Below are positions 24,631 to 32,075 of a stretch of DNA of 64,000 nucleotides, piece after piece (the stretch's first letter is position 1; each line of letters starts with the position of its first letter). Both the position numbers and the translations under genes were made by a program. Source of the stretch: Planctomycetota bacterium. GTDB lineage: Bacteria > Planctomycetota > Phycisphaerae > UBA1845 > PWPN01. Below the pieces are notes generated by a model. That model was given only the letters and a program-made list of their open reading frames with translations. It had not been told where the DNA came from and searched no databases. The stretch covers positions 1 to 64,000 of the forward strand of contig JAKLEZ010000015.1 of NCBI GenBank assembly GCA_022711465.1. Reading direction: 5' to 3'.

Positions 24631-25164
24631 TCACTCCGAGACGGGCGGCAGGACGTCAATCGGGAAGCCGTGCGAGCTCGCCCGCCTGACCAGCCAGCCG
24701 CACACCGCGCCGCTCAGAAGCCCGAAGATGCCCCCGGCCACAACACCGCAGGCCAGGCCGATGACGATCAGCAACATGACGTCCGCCGCCGCAGGCAGCA
24801 AGGCCACTCCGATCAGCGTCATGAGAAGCACGACATGCAAGGTCACGGTCGTCGCGACACCCACGAGCAGCCCCCATTTCCCGCCCGCCATGATCAGCTT
24901 CCCGCCGGACACGCCGCTCAGTACCTTCCGGAACATCACCCGACACCAGATCAGTCCCGCGAGTACCCCGCCGATTCCACCCGTCCCGCTGCCCGTGGCA
25001 AGGAGGATCTGCACCGAAGCCCGCATGCCGGGGGTCTCACCGTGCCAGATCAGGTACCCGGCCCCGGCCAGAAAGCCAGAAAACGCGCCGATGAGAAGGC
25101 TGACCAGACAAACCGCAACCCTGAAGATGACCGGCAGTCTCATACGACTCCCCGCGGCTTCCAT
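24631..25164 (-). CDS. Hypothetical polytopic membrane protein
   Basis: The protein has 177 residues and four to five Gly/Ala/Val-rich hydrophobic helices; no motif is recognised. The ATG at 25164 has a GAGGTG ribosome site, and an alternative ATG at 25143 also has one (GGGGAG). It lies 3 bp before the radical SAM gene and 9 bp after the DUF2721 gene, so the three probably share a transcript. Confidence 0.65.
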   Translation of the reverse strand: MEAAGSRMRLPVIFRVAVCLVSLLIGAFSGFLAGAGYLIWHGETPGMRASVQILLATGSGTGGIGGVLAGLIWCRVMFRKVLSGVSGGKLIMAGGKWGLLVGVATTVTLHVVLLMTLIGVALLPAAADVMLLIVIGLACGVVAGGIFGLLSGAVCGWLVRRASSHGFPIDVLPPVSE

Positions 25165-25173
25165 GTCGGCACC

Positions 25174-25737
25174 TCACCCAACCGGCTTCTCCTCGGGGCG
25201 TGGACTCTGCTTCCGCACATCCTTGACCAGCTCCAACGACATCCTGCTGACGAAGCGGCTCTCAAGCTCCAGCGGCTTGAGCGCAAACGACATCTCGATG
25301 GCCGCGAGGATGACGCCGCCCAGCAGAAAAAGCGCTCCCACAACGAACGTCGCGAGCGAGACGTAGACCACTTCCCGGTACAGCGTCGCCAGGCCCATGG
25401 ACAGCGAGCAGATCGTCAGGCAAGCGATGGTCATGAGCAGGCAGAGCAGGTTGCCGCGAATGAGCTGGGCCCGCCGGTAAACCCATTCGGTCTGAACCTC
25501 GAGCATCCGAATGACCTCCCGGTGACGGTGCGTGGTGATTTCGTCGGTCGGATCAGCGGCCAGGTCCTTGGTGTACTCCTCCTGCTCGGTCAAGAGTTCG
25601 CGATGAAAGGACCGAAGCCGAGCGACGATGTAGGCCAGCCGGTTGTAGAACGCCAGGCACAGCAGACCGCAGGCCGAGATGATGACCACAGGAACGACCG
25701 ATGCGGAAATGAAGCTGTACAGTTCCGGGGCTGGCAT
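25174..25737 (-). CDS. DUF2721 family membrane protein
   Basis: The 187-residue protein has an N-terminal helix (SASVVPVVIISACGLLCLAFYNRL) followed by the DUF2721 signature RLAYIVARLRSFHREL. A charged cytoplasmic helix and two C-terminal membrane helices follow. The family is conserved and uncharacterised. It is the first gene of a likely three-gene unit ending with the radical SAM protein. Confidence 0.75.
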   Translation of the reverse strand: MPAPELYSFISASVVPVVIISACGLLCLAFYNRLAYIVARLRSFHRELLTEQEEYTKDLAADPTDEITTHRHREVIRMLEVQTEWVYRRAQLIRGNLLCLLMTIACLTICSLSMGLATLYREVVYVSLATFVVGALFLLGGVILAAIEMSFALKPLELESRFVSRMSLELVKDVRKQSPRPEEKPVG

Positions 25738-25791
25738 CGAATGAGTTTAACAAAGACGGACGCTCGACCGCAAGCGGCCCTGCAGCTCGCG

Positions 25792-26577
25792 TCAGACCTT
25801 GCGATGCTCCGTCCGGGCCGCCTGCGTGCCGTCGGGAAGATCCACGAGTTCATAATCGCCAAACAGATGCGGGGCCTCCTTCTGCAGGACCCTCAGTACC
25901 TGCCCGGACACCTTGCGGATCTCGACTTCCGCATGCTCGCTGCAGCGAAGTTCGATGAAATGCCGAAGGGCCCGGGCATTGGCGGTGATGAAGATCTTGG
26001 TCTCCGTCGCGTTGGGCAGAACCGAGCGAGCCGCCTGGCGGGCAATCTTCCGCCGCAGCGTCTTGTCCGCGATGCCCGCGTGCCGGTCGGCCAGACCGTC
26101 AACCAGCTGGCAATAGGCCTCGTGGGCGTGCCGGATGGCCGCCATCCAGACCTCATGCAGAGCCGGATCCTCGGCAATGCAGTCCGGCTCGACGAAGTCG
26201 GCCGTGGATTCGTCCACATACCGCTGCGACAGCTGGGAGTAGCCGAAGCCCGCCCGGTGCCGGATCAGCTCGTGGGTGAAGCTGCGGGACACGCCGGTGA
26301 TCAGCAGGTTGAAAACCGCATGCTCCAGCACACTGCCATGCCCGACTTCGAGGATGTGGTCCAGGTAGGCCTTGTTGCCCCCCGGCCGGGGCCGGGCAAA
26401 GCTCATGTAGCACAGCCGCCCGGCCATCTCGCACAGCTTCTCCCCGGTCACCTCGGTGTCAGTGGTCCACTGCGAGACGTCATGGTCGGCCAGGAAACGC
26501 TCGATCTCGGCGGCGTCAACCGACTGCCGGCCGACGAGATAGACCTGCGGATCACGCACAATCTTCAAGACAAACAC
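25792..26577 (-). CDS. thyX: FAD-dependent thymidylate synthase
   Basis: The protein has about 260 residues. It carries the ThyX signature RHRAGFGYSQLSQRY and blocks HGSVLEHAVFNLLITG and LPNATETKIFITAN. ThyX methylates dUMP to dTMP using methylenetetrahydrofolate and FAD. The start is uncertain: GTG at 26577, GTG at 26583 or TTG at 26568 are all near a GGGAG ribosome site, while the far upstream ATG at 26679 would add an Arg/Pro-rich piece unlike the family. It is divergent from the homocysteine methyltransferase, another folate/one-carbon enzyme. Confidence 0.88.
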   Translation of the reverse strand: MFVLKIVRDPQVYLVGRQSVDAAEIERFLADHDVSQWTTDTEVTGEKLCEMAGRLCYMSFARPRPGGNKAYLDHILEVGHGSVLEHAVFNLLITGVSRSFTHELIRHRAGFGYSQLSQRYVDESTADFVEPDCIAEDPALHEVWMAAIRHAHEAYCQLVDGLADRHAGIADKTLRRKIARQAARSVLPNATETKIFITANARALRHFIELRCSEHAEVEIRKVSGQVLRVLQKEAPHLFGDYELVDLPDGTQAARTEHRKV

Positions 26578-26685
26578 TCCCACAGCGGTGCGCCCTGAGC
26601 CCTCGAAGGCCCACCGGCCGATTGCCGGTGCCGTCCGGCGCTCGGGACGCGGTCTGCGACCCGGGCATTGTAGCCGCACCCGGGT

Positions 26686-26691
26686 TATAAT
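26686..26691 (+). promoter_or_regulatory. Candidate -10 box of the homocysteine methyltransferase gene
   Basis: A perfect TATAAT lies 37 bases before the ATG at 26729. The -35 region (around 26663-26668) is weak. Position and orientation fit a sigma-70-type promoter for the downstream gene. Confidence 0.5.
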
Positions 26692-26728
26692 GCCCCCCGC
26701 CTTCTCAGGCTTTCGCGCGAGGTGGGAT

Positions 26729-27595
26729 ATGGCGGTGCAGGCGAGTGACTACGCGGGCAAAGTGACCGTGGCCGACGGTGCCTGGGGTACCGAACTGGAC
26801 AAGCTGGGTTGTCCGGCCGGCTTCTGCCGCGAGGAATGGAACATCACCAGGCCGGAACTGGTCGAGCAGGTGGCCGCCTCCTATGTCGCCGCCGGCTCGA
26901 AGATCATTCTGTCCAACACCTTCGGCGCCAACAGGTTCGTCCTGGGCCGCCATGGCCGCGAGGAAAAGACCGCCGAGTTCAACAAGGCCGGGGCCCGGCT
27001 CAGCAAAAAGGCCGCCGGCGAGAAGGCCAAGGTCTTCGCCTCGATCGGGCCAAGCGGGCGAATGGTGATGACCGGCGAGGTCACCGAACAGGAGTTGTTC
27101 GATGCCTTCAAGGACCAGGCGATGGCCCTGGCCGAGGGCGGCGCCGACGCCCTGGTGGTCGAGACCATGACCGAGCTGGCCGAGATCACCGCCGCGGTGC
27201 GGGCCGCCAAAACCACCGGCCTGGTCGTGGCCGCCTGCATGACCTACGACTCCGGACGCGACCGGACCCGCACCATGATGGGCGTCTCCCCGGAACAGGC
27301 CGCCAAGGCCCTGACCGACGCCGGAGCCGACATCATCGGCTGCAACTGCGGCATCGGCATCGAGAACTACATCAAGGTGGCCGCCATGCTCAAGGCGGCA
27401 TGCGACAAGCCCATCTGGGTCAAGGCCAACGCCGGCATGCCCGAAATCGAGAACGGCAAGGTCGTCTACCGCATGCAACCCGACGAGTTCGCCAAGCAGG
27501 TCAAGCATCTGGTCATCGCCGGGGCGAACATCATCGGCGGCTGCTGCGGCACCAGCCCCGAGTTCATCGCCGCCATCTGCAACGCGCCGAAATAG
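26729..27595 (+). CDS. Homocysteine S-methyltransferase family protein (MetH N-terminal/BHMT-like)
   Basis: From the ATG at 26729 (GAGGTGGGAT ribosome site) the protein has 288 residues forming one TIM barrel. The zinc ligands are visible as GCNCG near residue 206 and GGCCGT near 272. ADGAWGTELDKLG near the N terminus matches the DGAMGT motif of the family. It should transfer a methyl group to homocysteine. The cobalamin-binding and folate-binding domains of full MetH are absent, so the donor could be betaine, S-methylmethionine or a separate corrinoid protein. Confidence 0.87.
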   Translation: MAVQASDYAGKVTVADGAWGTELDKLGCPAGFCREEWNITRPELVEQVAASYVAAGSKIILSNTFGANRFVLGRHGREEKTAEFNKAGARLSKKAAGEKAKVFASIGPSGRMVMTGEVTEQELFDAFKDQAMALAEGGADALVVETMTELAEITAAVRAAKTTGLVVAACMTYDSGRDRTRTMMGVSPEQAAKALTDAGADIIGCNCGIGIENYIKVAAMLKAACDKPIWVKANAGMPEIENGKVVYRMQPDEFAKQVKHLVIAGANIIGGCCGTSPEFIAAICNAPK

Positions 27596-27661
27596 ACCGC
27601 CACCCGAGGCGAGGGCCCCGGCCGGCTCCAATCCGCCCAATGCGGCCCGGACCGGGCGGAC

Positions 27662-28321
27662 CTATGCAACCCCCACCGTCAGCAGCAGCGGGAACCAGAA
27701 GTTGAACTTGCGGCGCCGGATCTGGCTGAAGCCCGCCTCCTCGAAGTAACCGTGAATCGTCGACCACGGGGCATGGAACACGTGCTTCTCGACCGCGGCA
27801 ATGATCACATCGAAAACCACCCAGCCGACCACGTTGTCGCGAAAGCCGTCGATGAGCAGGAGCCGTCCGCCCGGACGAAGCACGCGATGCATGTCCCGGA
27901 TAACCGCCTGCTGGCCCGGATAGTGGTGAAATGAGTTGCTGCAGGTCAACAGGTCGAACGAGTGATCGGCAAACGGAAGATGCTCACTGTCGCCGGTGAC
28001 GAATCCCATCCGGTCGGACACGCCGGCACGGGCGGCCTTGCGCCCGGCCACCTTGCACATCCCATGGGCGTAATCGAGCCCGGTCACCCGGGCCGATGAA
28101 AACGAAACCGCCAGCATCGCCCCGAACTGGCCGGTGCCGCAGCCAATGTCCAGCACGTCGAACCGCTCGCGGCTTGATCCCCGCCAGACGTAAACCTCCT
28201 CAAGAAACACGCGGTAGGCCGGCCGGAACATGAACCGGTGGAGCCTGGACTCGTCATACGTCTCCGCCCAGGCCTCGAATTCGTTCTTGGCCTGGGCCTT
28301 CATGCTCTGCAGCGCGGGCAT
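27662..28321 (-). CDS. SAM-dependent methyltransferase (methyltransferase 11 type)
   Basis: From the ATG at 28321, with GGAAGAGACGAG before it, the protein has 219 residues. Motif I is FDVLDIGCGTGQFGAML, followed by VTGLDYAHGM, the acidic GDSEHLPFADHSFDLLTCSN and VLRPGGRLLLIDGF. The C-terminal region is hydrophobic and basic (VVFDVIIAAVEKHVF, FNFWFPLLL), suggesting membrane-lipid association. The substrate is unknown. It diverges from the S41 protease gene with about 127 bases between starts. Confidence 0.8.
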   Translation of the reverse strand: MPALQSMKAQAKNEFEAWAETYDESRLHRFMFRPAYRVFLEEVYVWRGSSRERFDVLDIGCGTGQFGAMLAVSFSSARVTGLDYAHGMCKVAGRKAARAGVSDRMGFVTGDSEHLPFADHSFDLLTCSNSFHHYPGQQAVIRDMHRVLRPGGRLLLIDGFRDNVVGWVVFDVIIAAVEKHVFHAPWSTIHGYFEEAGFSQIRRRKFNFWFPLLLTVGVA

Positions 28322-28448
28322 CTCGTCTCTTCCAGCACTCTGCCGTCGGCAACCGGCAGGAAACCACCGGTCTCGCCGGCCTCTGACCATACTCGATTCT
28401 CGGCCCTCCCTCCATCCCGGCCACACACCTCAGGGCCCTCGAATTGAC

Positions 28449-29918
28449 ATGCCCAGCGGACAGGGCGACAATACCCCCCTTACGCCACCGGACCGGGAGT
28501 ACGCCCGCGACATGCCCAAACGCAACATTGTCTGGATTATCATCGCCGTCACCGTGGCCGTGCTGCTGTGGAAGGGACCGGAAAGCCGCATCCGGCGAGA
28601 CGCACTCTACAACCAGTTCAGCCCCCTGCTCGACGTCCGCCTTCAGATCCAGAAACACTACGTCGAGCAGGTCAAGGAGGACGACCTGCTGCACGGGGCC
28701 ATCGACGGCATGCTCAGCCGGCTCGACCCCTACAGCACCTTCTACACCGAAGGCGAATACGCGGAATTCCAGAAACGAACCGAGGGCCAGTTCCCAGGCA
28801 TCGGCGTTCATGTCGGCACCCACACCGACGGCGGACTGCTGGTCGTGAGTCCGATCGAGGGCAGCCCCGCCTTCCGCGCCCGCATCCGGTCCGGCGACCG
28901 CATCACCCACATCGACGGCGAGGAAACCCGCGGCAAGTCGGTGGAACAGTGCGTCAAGCTCATCTCCGGCGAGGCCGGCACGCGCGTGACCTTGACCATC
29001 GAACGCACCGGCATCCGCGAGCCCTTCAAGATCACAATCACCCGGGCAATCGTCAACGTGCCCACCGTGCGCGGATGGGCCCGCACCGAGGACTGGAAGT
29101 GGGAATACGTCATCGATCGGGCCGCGGGAATCGGTTACGTCCGCATCCTCAGCTTCGAAGGCCACACCGACGAACAATTCCGCCAGATCGTGGACGACCT
29201 CTTCAACGGCGAGCAGATCCGCGGCCTGATCATCGACGTGCGCGACAATCCCGGCGGCTTGCTCGACGTCGTCGTCGCGATCGCCAACTACTTCATCCCC
29301 GAAGGAGTCATCGTCAGTACCAAGAGCCGCCTCGCACCACCCAAACCCTACATCGCAACCCGCGACGGTACCTATCCGCCCATTCCCCTGGCCATCCTGG
29401 TCAACGGCGGATCCGCCAGCGCCTCGGAAATCCTCGCCGGGGCACTCAAGGACCACCAACGCGCCGCCGTGATCGGCGAGAAGACCTTCGGCAAAGGCTC
29501 GGTCCAGACCATCCTCGAGGTCGAAAACGATAACGGCTGGGTCAAGCTGACCACCGCATACTACTACCTGCCCAACGGCGAACGCATCCACGGCAAGGGC
29601 GTCCAGCCCGATCGGGCCGTCATCCTCACCGCGGACGAACGCGCCCAGTTGCTCGATTCCTGGCTCTCGGTCTACGCGGCCGGCGATTACCCGACCACCA
29701 CCCAGGCAGTCACTACCCCGACCACTGCCACCGCCCCAGCCCAGAGTCGACCGGCTTCTTCTCAGCAGGCCCCAACCGCGACCCCGGCCGCGTCCGCACC
29801 CGCCACGACCACCGCCCCCACCGGCGAACGCAAACCACGACGGTTCGAGATCATCATCGATCGGCAGCTGCGCGCCGCGATCGATACCATTCGCAGCCAA
29901 CTCGCCGAAAAGAGCTGA
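28449..29918 (+). CDS. Carboxy-terminal processing peptidase (S41, CtpA-like)
   Basis: The protein has 489 residues. It has one N-terminal membrane anchor (IVWIIIAVTVAVLLW), a PDZ domain (FPGIGVHVGTHTDGG to about residue 215), and the S41 core. The catalytic Ser lies in NGGSASASEI near 322 and the Lys in GEKTFGKGS near 345. A Thr/Ala/Pro-rich disordered linker precedes a basic C-terminal helix. The protease degrades or trims periplasmic proteins. An ATG at 28512 is an equally possible start, immediately before the membrane segment. It is followed 2 bp later by the YkgJ-like gene. Confidence 0.88.
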   Translation: MPSGQGDNTPLTPPDREYARDMPKRNIVWIIIAVTVAVLLWKGPESRIRRDALYNQFSPLLDVRLQIQKHYVEQVKEDDLLHGAIDGMLSRLDPYSTFYTEGEYAEFQKRTEGQFPGIGVHVGTHTDGGLLVVSPIEGSPAFRARIRSGDRITHIDGEETRGKSVEQCVKLISGEAGTRVTLTIERTGIREPFKITITRAIVNVPTVRGWARTEDWKWEYVIDRAAGIGYVRILSFEGHTDEQFRQIVDDLFNGEQIRGLIIDVRDNPGGLLDVVVAIANYFIPEGVIVSTKSRLAPPKPYIATRDGTYPPIPLAILVNGGSASASEILAGALKDHQRAAVIGEKTFGKGSVQTILEVENDNGWVKLTTAYYYLPNGERIHGKGVQPDRAVILTADERAQLLDSWLSVYAAGDYPTTTQAVTTPTTATAPAQSRPASSQQAPTATPAASAPATTTAPTGERKPRRFEIIIDRQLRAAIDTIRSQLAEKS

Positions 29919-29920
29919 CC

Positions 29921-30451
29921 ATGGAAATAGACCCCGAAATCGTGGCTCGCCGGGCCCGCGAGCGAGCAGACGAAAACTGGGGCTTCCGCACATTCCTCAA
30001 GGCGTACTCGAAACTCCCCGAACGCCGAGTGGATGCCCTGGCCGAGCAGTTCGCTCGCCAGGCCGAGGCCCAGATCAACTGCACGACCTGCGCCGCCTGC
30101 TGCCGAGACAACTACATCCCGGTCAACAATCAGGAAATCGCACGCCTCGCCAAGCGCCTCAACCTCACCCCCGGCGAGTTCGCCAGCCGCTATGTCCAAC
30201 CCGAGACCAGCGAGCACGACGCCGGTATCGACGCCCGGCCATGCCCGTTCCTCGAGGACAACCTCTGCTCGGTCTACGAGGACCGACCCGAGGTCTGCCA
30301 GGGTTACCCGTACATCGGCGGCAACATCGCGTCGCGGACCGTCGGTATCATCGAACGGGCCGGAACCTGCCCGATCATCTTCGACATGCTCGAACGTCTG
30401 AAAGACGAACTCGGATACAACTACTACCGAAGAGGCCGGCGAAGACGATGA
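29921..30451 (+). CDS. YkgJ family cysteine-cluster protein
   Basis: The 176-residue protein has the cysteine pattern of the YkgJ/Fe-S-cluster oxidoreductase-like family: CTTCAACCRDNYIPV near residues 54-68, CPFLEDNLCSVYEDRPEVC further on, and GTCP. The Cys residues are expected to bind zinc or an Fe-S cluster. Function is unknown. It lies between the S41 protease and a hypothetical gene that it overlaps by four bases. Confidence 0.8.
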   Translation: MEIDPEIVARRARERADENWGFRTFLKAYSKLPERRVDALAEQFARQAEAQINCTTCAACCRDNYIPVNNQEIARLAKRLNLTPGEFASRYVQPETSEHDAGIDARPCPFLEDNLCSVYEDRPEVCQGYPYIGGNIASRTVGIIERAGTCPIIFDMLERLKDELGYNYYRRGRRRR

Positions 30452-30990
30452 AACACATCACCCTGCGAGCCCAGAAGGCGACGCCCGAATTGATGGAAAA
30501 CCTGGAAAGACGCGGGTTACTCCGCAGACTTGTGCCGTCGGAGAAGGCCCGCACGGTCAGCGAAAATGACCAGTTCGTTGAGCGAGTCGAGCTGGCCGCC
30601 GAAGACACCGGCCCTTGGCAGATGCTCGTCGTGGCATGCAACCGTACGAAGCTGGATCACCTCGCCGCCCACGGCGACGCCGAGAGCTGGCTGTTCTTCG
30701 CCGATCCGGCCAGCAAGCCGCTCCTCTATGTGCTGGGCACTTGCCCGGCCGCCGAGTTCCAGGCCAAGGCCGCGGAAGGTGACCTGACCGCCGGCGATTT
30801 CTTCATCCTCGAATTGCAGCCCAACGATCCTGAAACCAGCTACTTCACCGTGCCCGGCGGCGTACTGCACGATGAACTGACCTACCCCGGTCCCGGCCTC
30901 GGACCGATCTTCTACGTCCCCGAGCCCAGCCGCATGGGGCATACCCGCATCCCGCTCGATGCGTATGACTTCGAGATCCTCCGGCCCTGA
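30448..30990 (+). CDS. Hypothetical protein
   Basis: The 180-residue protein (start MKHITLRAQKATPELMENLE) overlaps the YkgJ-like stop as ATGA. It looks soluble, acidic and mixed alpha/beta, with a Pro-rich GPIFYVPEPSRMGH near the end. No known motif is recognised. The tight coupling suggests a job shared with the cysteine-cluster protein. The open frame upstream of 30448 belongs to a shadow. Confidence 0.65.
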   Translation: MKHITLRAQKATPELMENLERRGLLRRLVPSEKARTVSENDQFVERVELAAEDTGPWQMLVVACNRTKLDHLAAHGDAESWLFFADPASKPLLYVLGTCPAAEFQAKAAEGDLTAGDFFILELQPNDPETSYFTVPGGVLHDELTYPGPGLGPIFYVPEPSRMGHTRIPLDAYDFEILRP

Positions 30991-31007
30991 GAAGCACGTC
31001 GGTGGCC

Positions 31008-32075
31008 TCAGCCACACTTGCGCACGCATTCCAGCAGGAAACGGTACGAATCCAGCGAGACAGTCGGCGGCACGGAGTGGTCAATGTGGTAGATGTACCC
31101 GCCGCCTTGGGCGGCCACTGGGATCTTCTCGACCACCTCACGCTCAATCGCCCCCCGGTCGCCCGAGGCCACGATATCGGCATTGATGTTGCCGATCAGG
31201 CAGATCCGGTCGCCGAACTGCCCCTTGTACTCTCGCACGTCGTTGCCCGCCCGGGCCTCGAGCGGATGAATCGCATCGCAGCCGGCTTCAATCAACAAAG
31301 GAATGAACCGCCCGACGTTGCCGTCGCAGTGAAAGATGAACGGCATCCCACGATCGTGAGCCCATCGACCAAGCCGCTTCCAGTGATCGAGCACCAGCCG
31401 GCGGGCGGCCGCGGGCGAGAAGAGCATTCCCCCCCGGTAACACAGATCACTCCAGAACCAGAGAGCATCAAAGCGATACCCGCGCTCCCAGGACAAATCC
31501 ATCATGCCCAGCAAGTAGTCGGTATACGTGCCCACCATGTCCGCAATCAGCTCGGGCTGCTCGGCAATGGCCAACAGACCCTGCTCATAGCCCATGACCG
31601 ATTGGATCGCGAACCACATCGGCTCGGCCGGCGTCATGGACAGAAAATGACCGCCCGCTCGACCGTCCCGGTAAAGCCGCTCGGCTTGCGGGTTGTTGAA
31701 CTTCTCTTCAGAGGGTCTAAGGGTCGGCTGGAGCCGCCGCCACCCGTCCCAGGTGGTCAGGGCGGGTTCGAGAATGCTGGGCGTGTGAGAGGAATGCAGC
31801 CAGGCCTTGACCGTCTTGCCGTAACCGTCGCGATAAACGCGGTATTCGTCGGTCTGCTCCAGCGTCTGCTCCGGAAGCCCGAACGCAGGCTCGAACAGAT
31901 CGTTGGCGAAGGCCATGCGATCAAGGCCAAAATAGTCGACCGGATCACCATCGGCGGGAAAACCCTCACCTCGCCATCGATCGAGCGTCTCCGGCCAGAA
32001 GCCGGTCTCACACACCGCCAGCCGATCGGTCGGCCGTCGCTGAAGCGCCGCCAGGATGCGTTCCCGCGAAGTCAT
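31008..32075 (-). CDS. Uroporphyrinogen-decarboxylase-like (UroD superfamily) protein
   Basis: The 355-residue TIM-barrel protein begins TSRERILAALQRRPTDR, the family-typical opening, and has MPFIFHCDGNVGRFIPLL and DAIHPLEARAGNDVREYK. These match the UroD/cobamide-methyltransferase superfamily, where the H-C pair can bind metal. Relatives in environmental planctomycetes are numerous and mostly of unknown function, and haem synthesis is unlikely here. The ATG overlaps the stop of the upstream beta-helix gene. Confidence 0.8.
   Translation of the reverse strand: MTSRERILAALQRRPTDRLAVCETGFWPETLDRWRGEGFPADGDPVDYFGLDRMAFANDLFEPAFGLPEQTLEQTDEYRVYRDGYGKTVKAWLHSSHTPSILEPALTTWDGWRRLQPTLRPSEEKFNNPQAERLYRDGRAGGHFLSMTPAEPMWFAIQSVMGYEQGLLAIAEQPELIADMVGTYTDYLLGMMDLSWERGYRFDALWFWSDLCYRGGMLFSPAAARRLVLDHWKRLGRWAHDRGMPFIFHCDGNVGRFIPLLIEAGCDAIHPLEARAGNDVREYKGQFGDRICLIGNINADIVASGDRGAIEREVVEKIPVAAQGGGYIYHIDHSVPPTVSLDSYRFLLECVRKCG

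Noticed and set aside
23311-26598. 1095-codon open frame on the plus strand
   Set aside because: It runs antisense through the radical SAM, DUF2721 and ThyX genes and is rich in His, Arg, Gln and Pro, typical of a shadow frame in GC-rich DNA.
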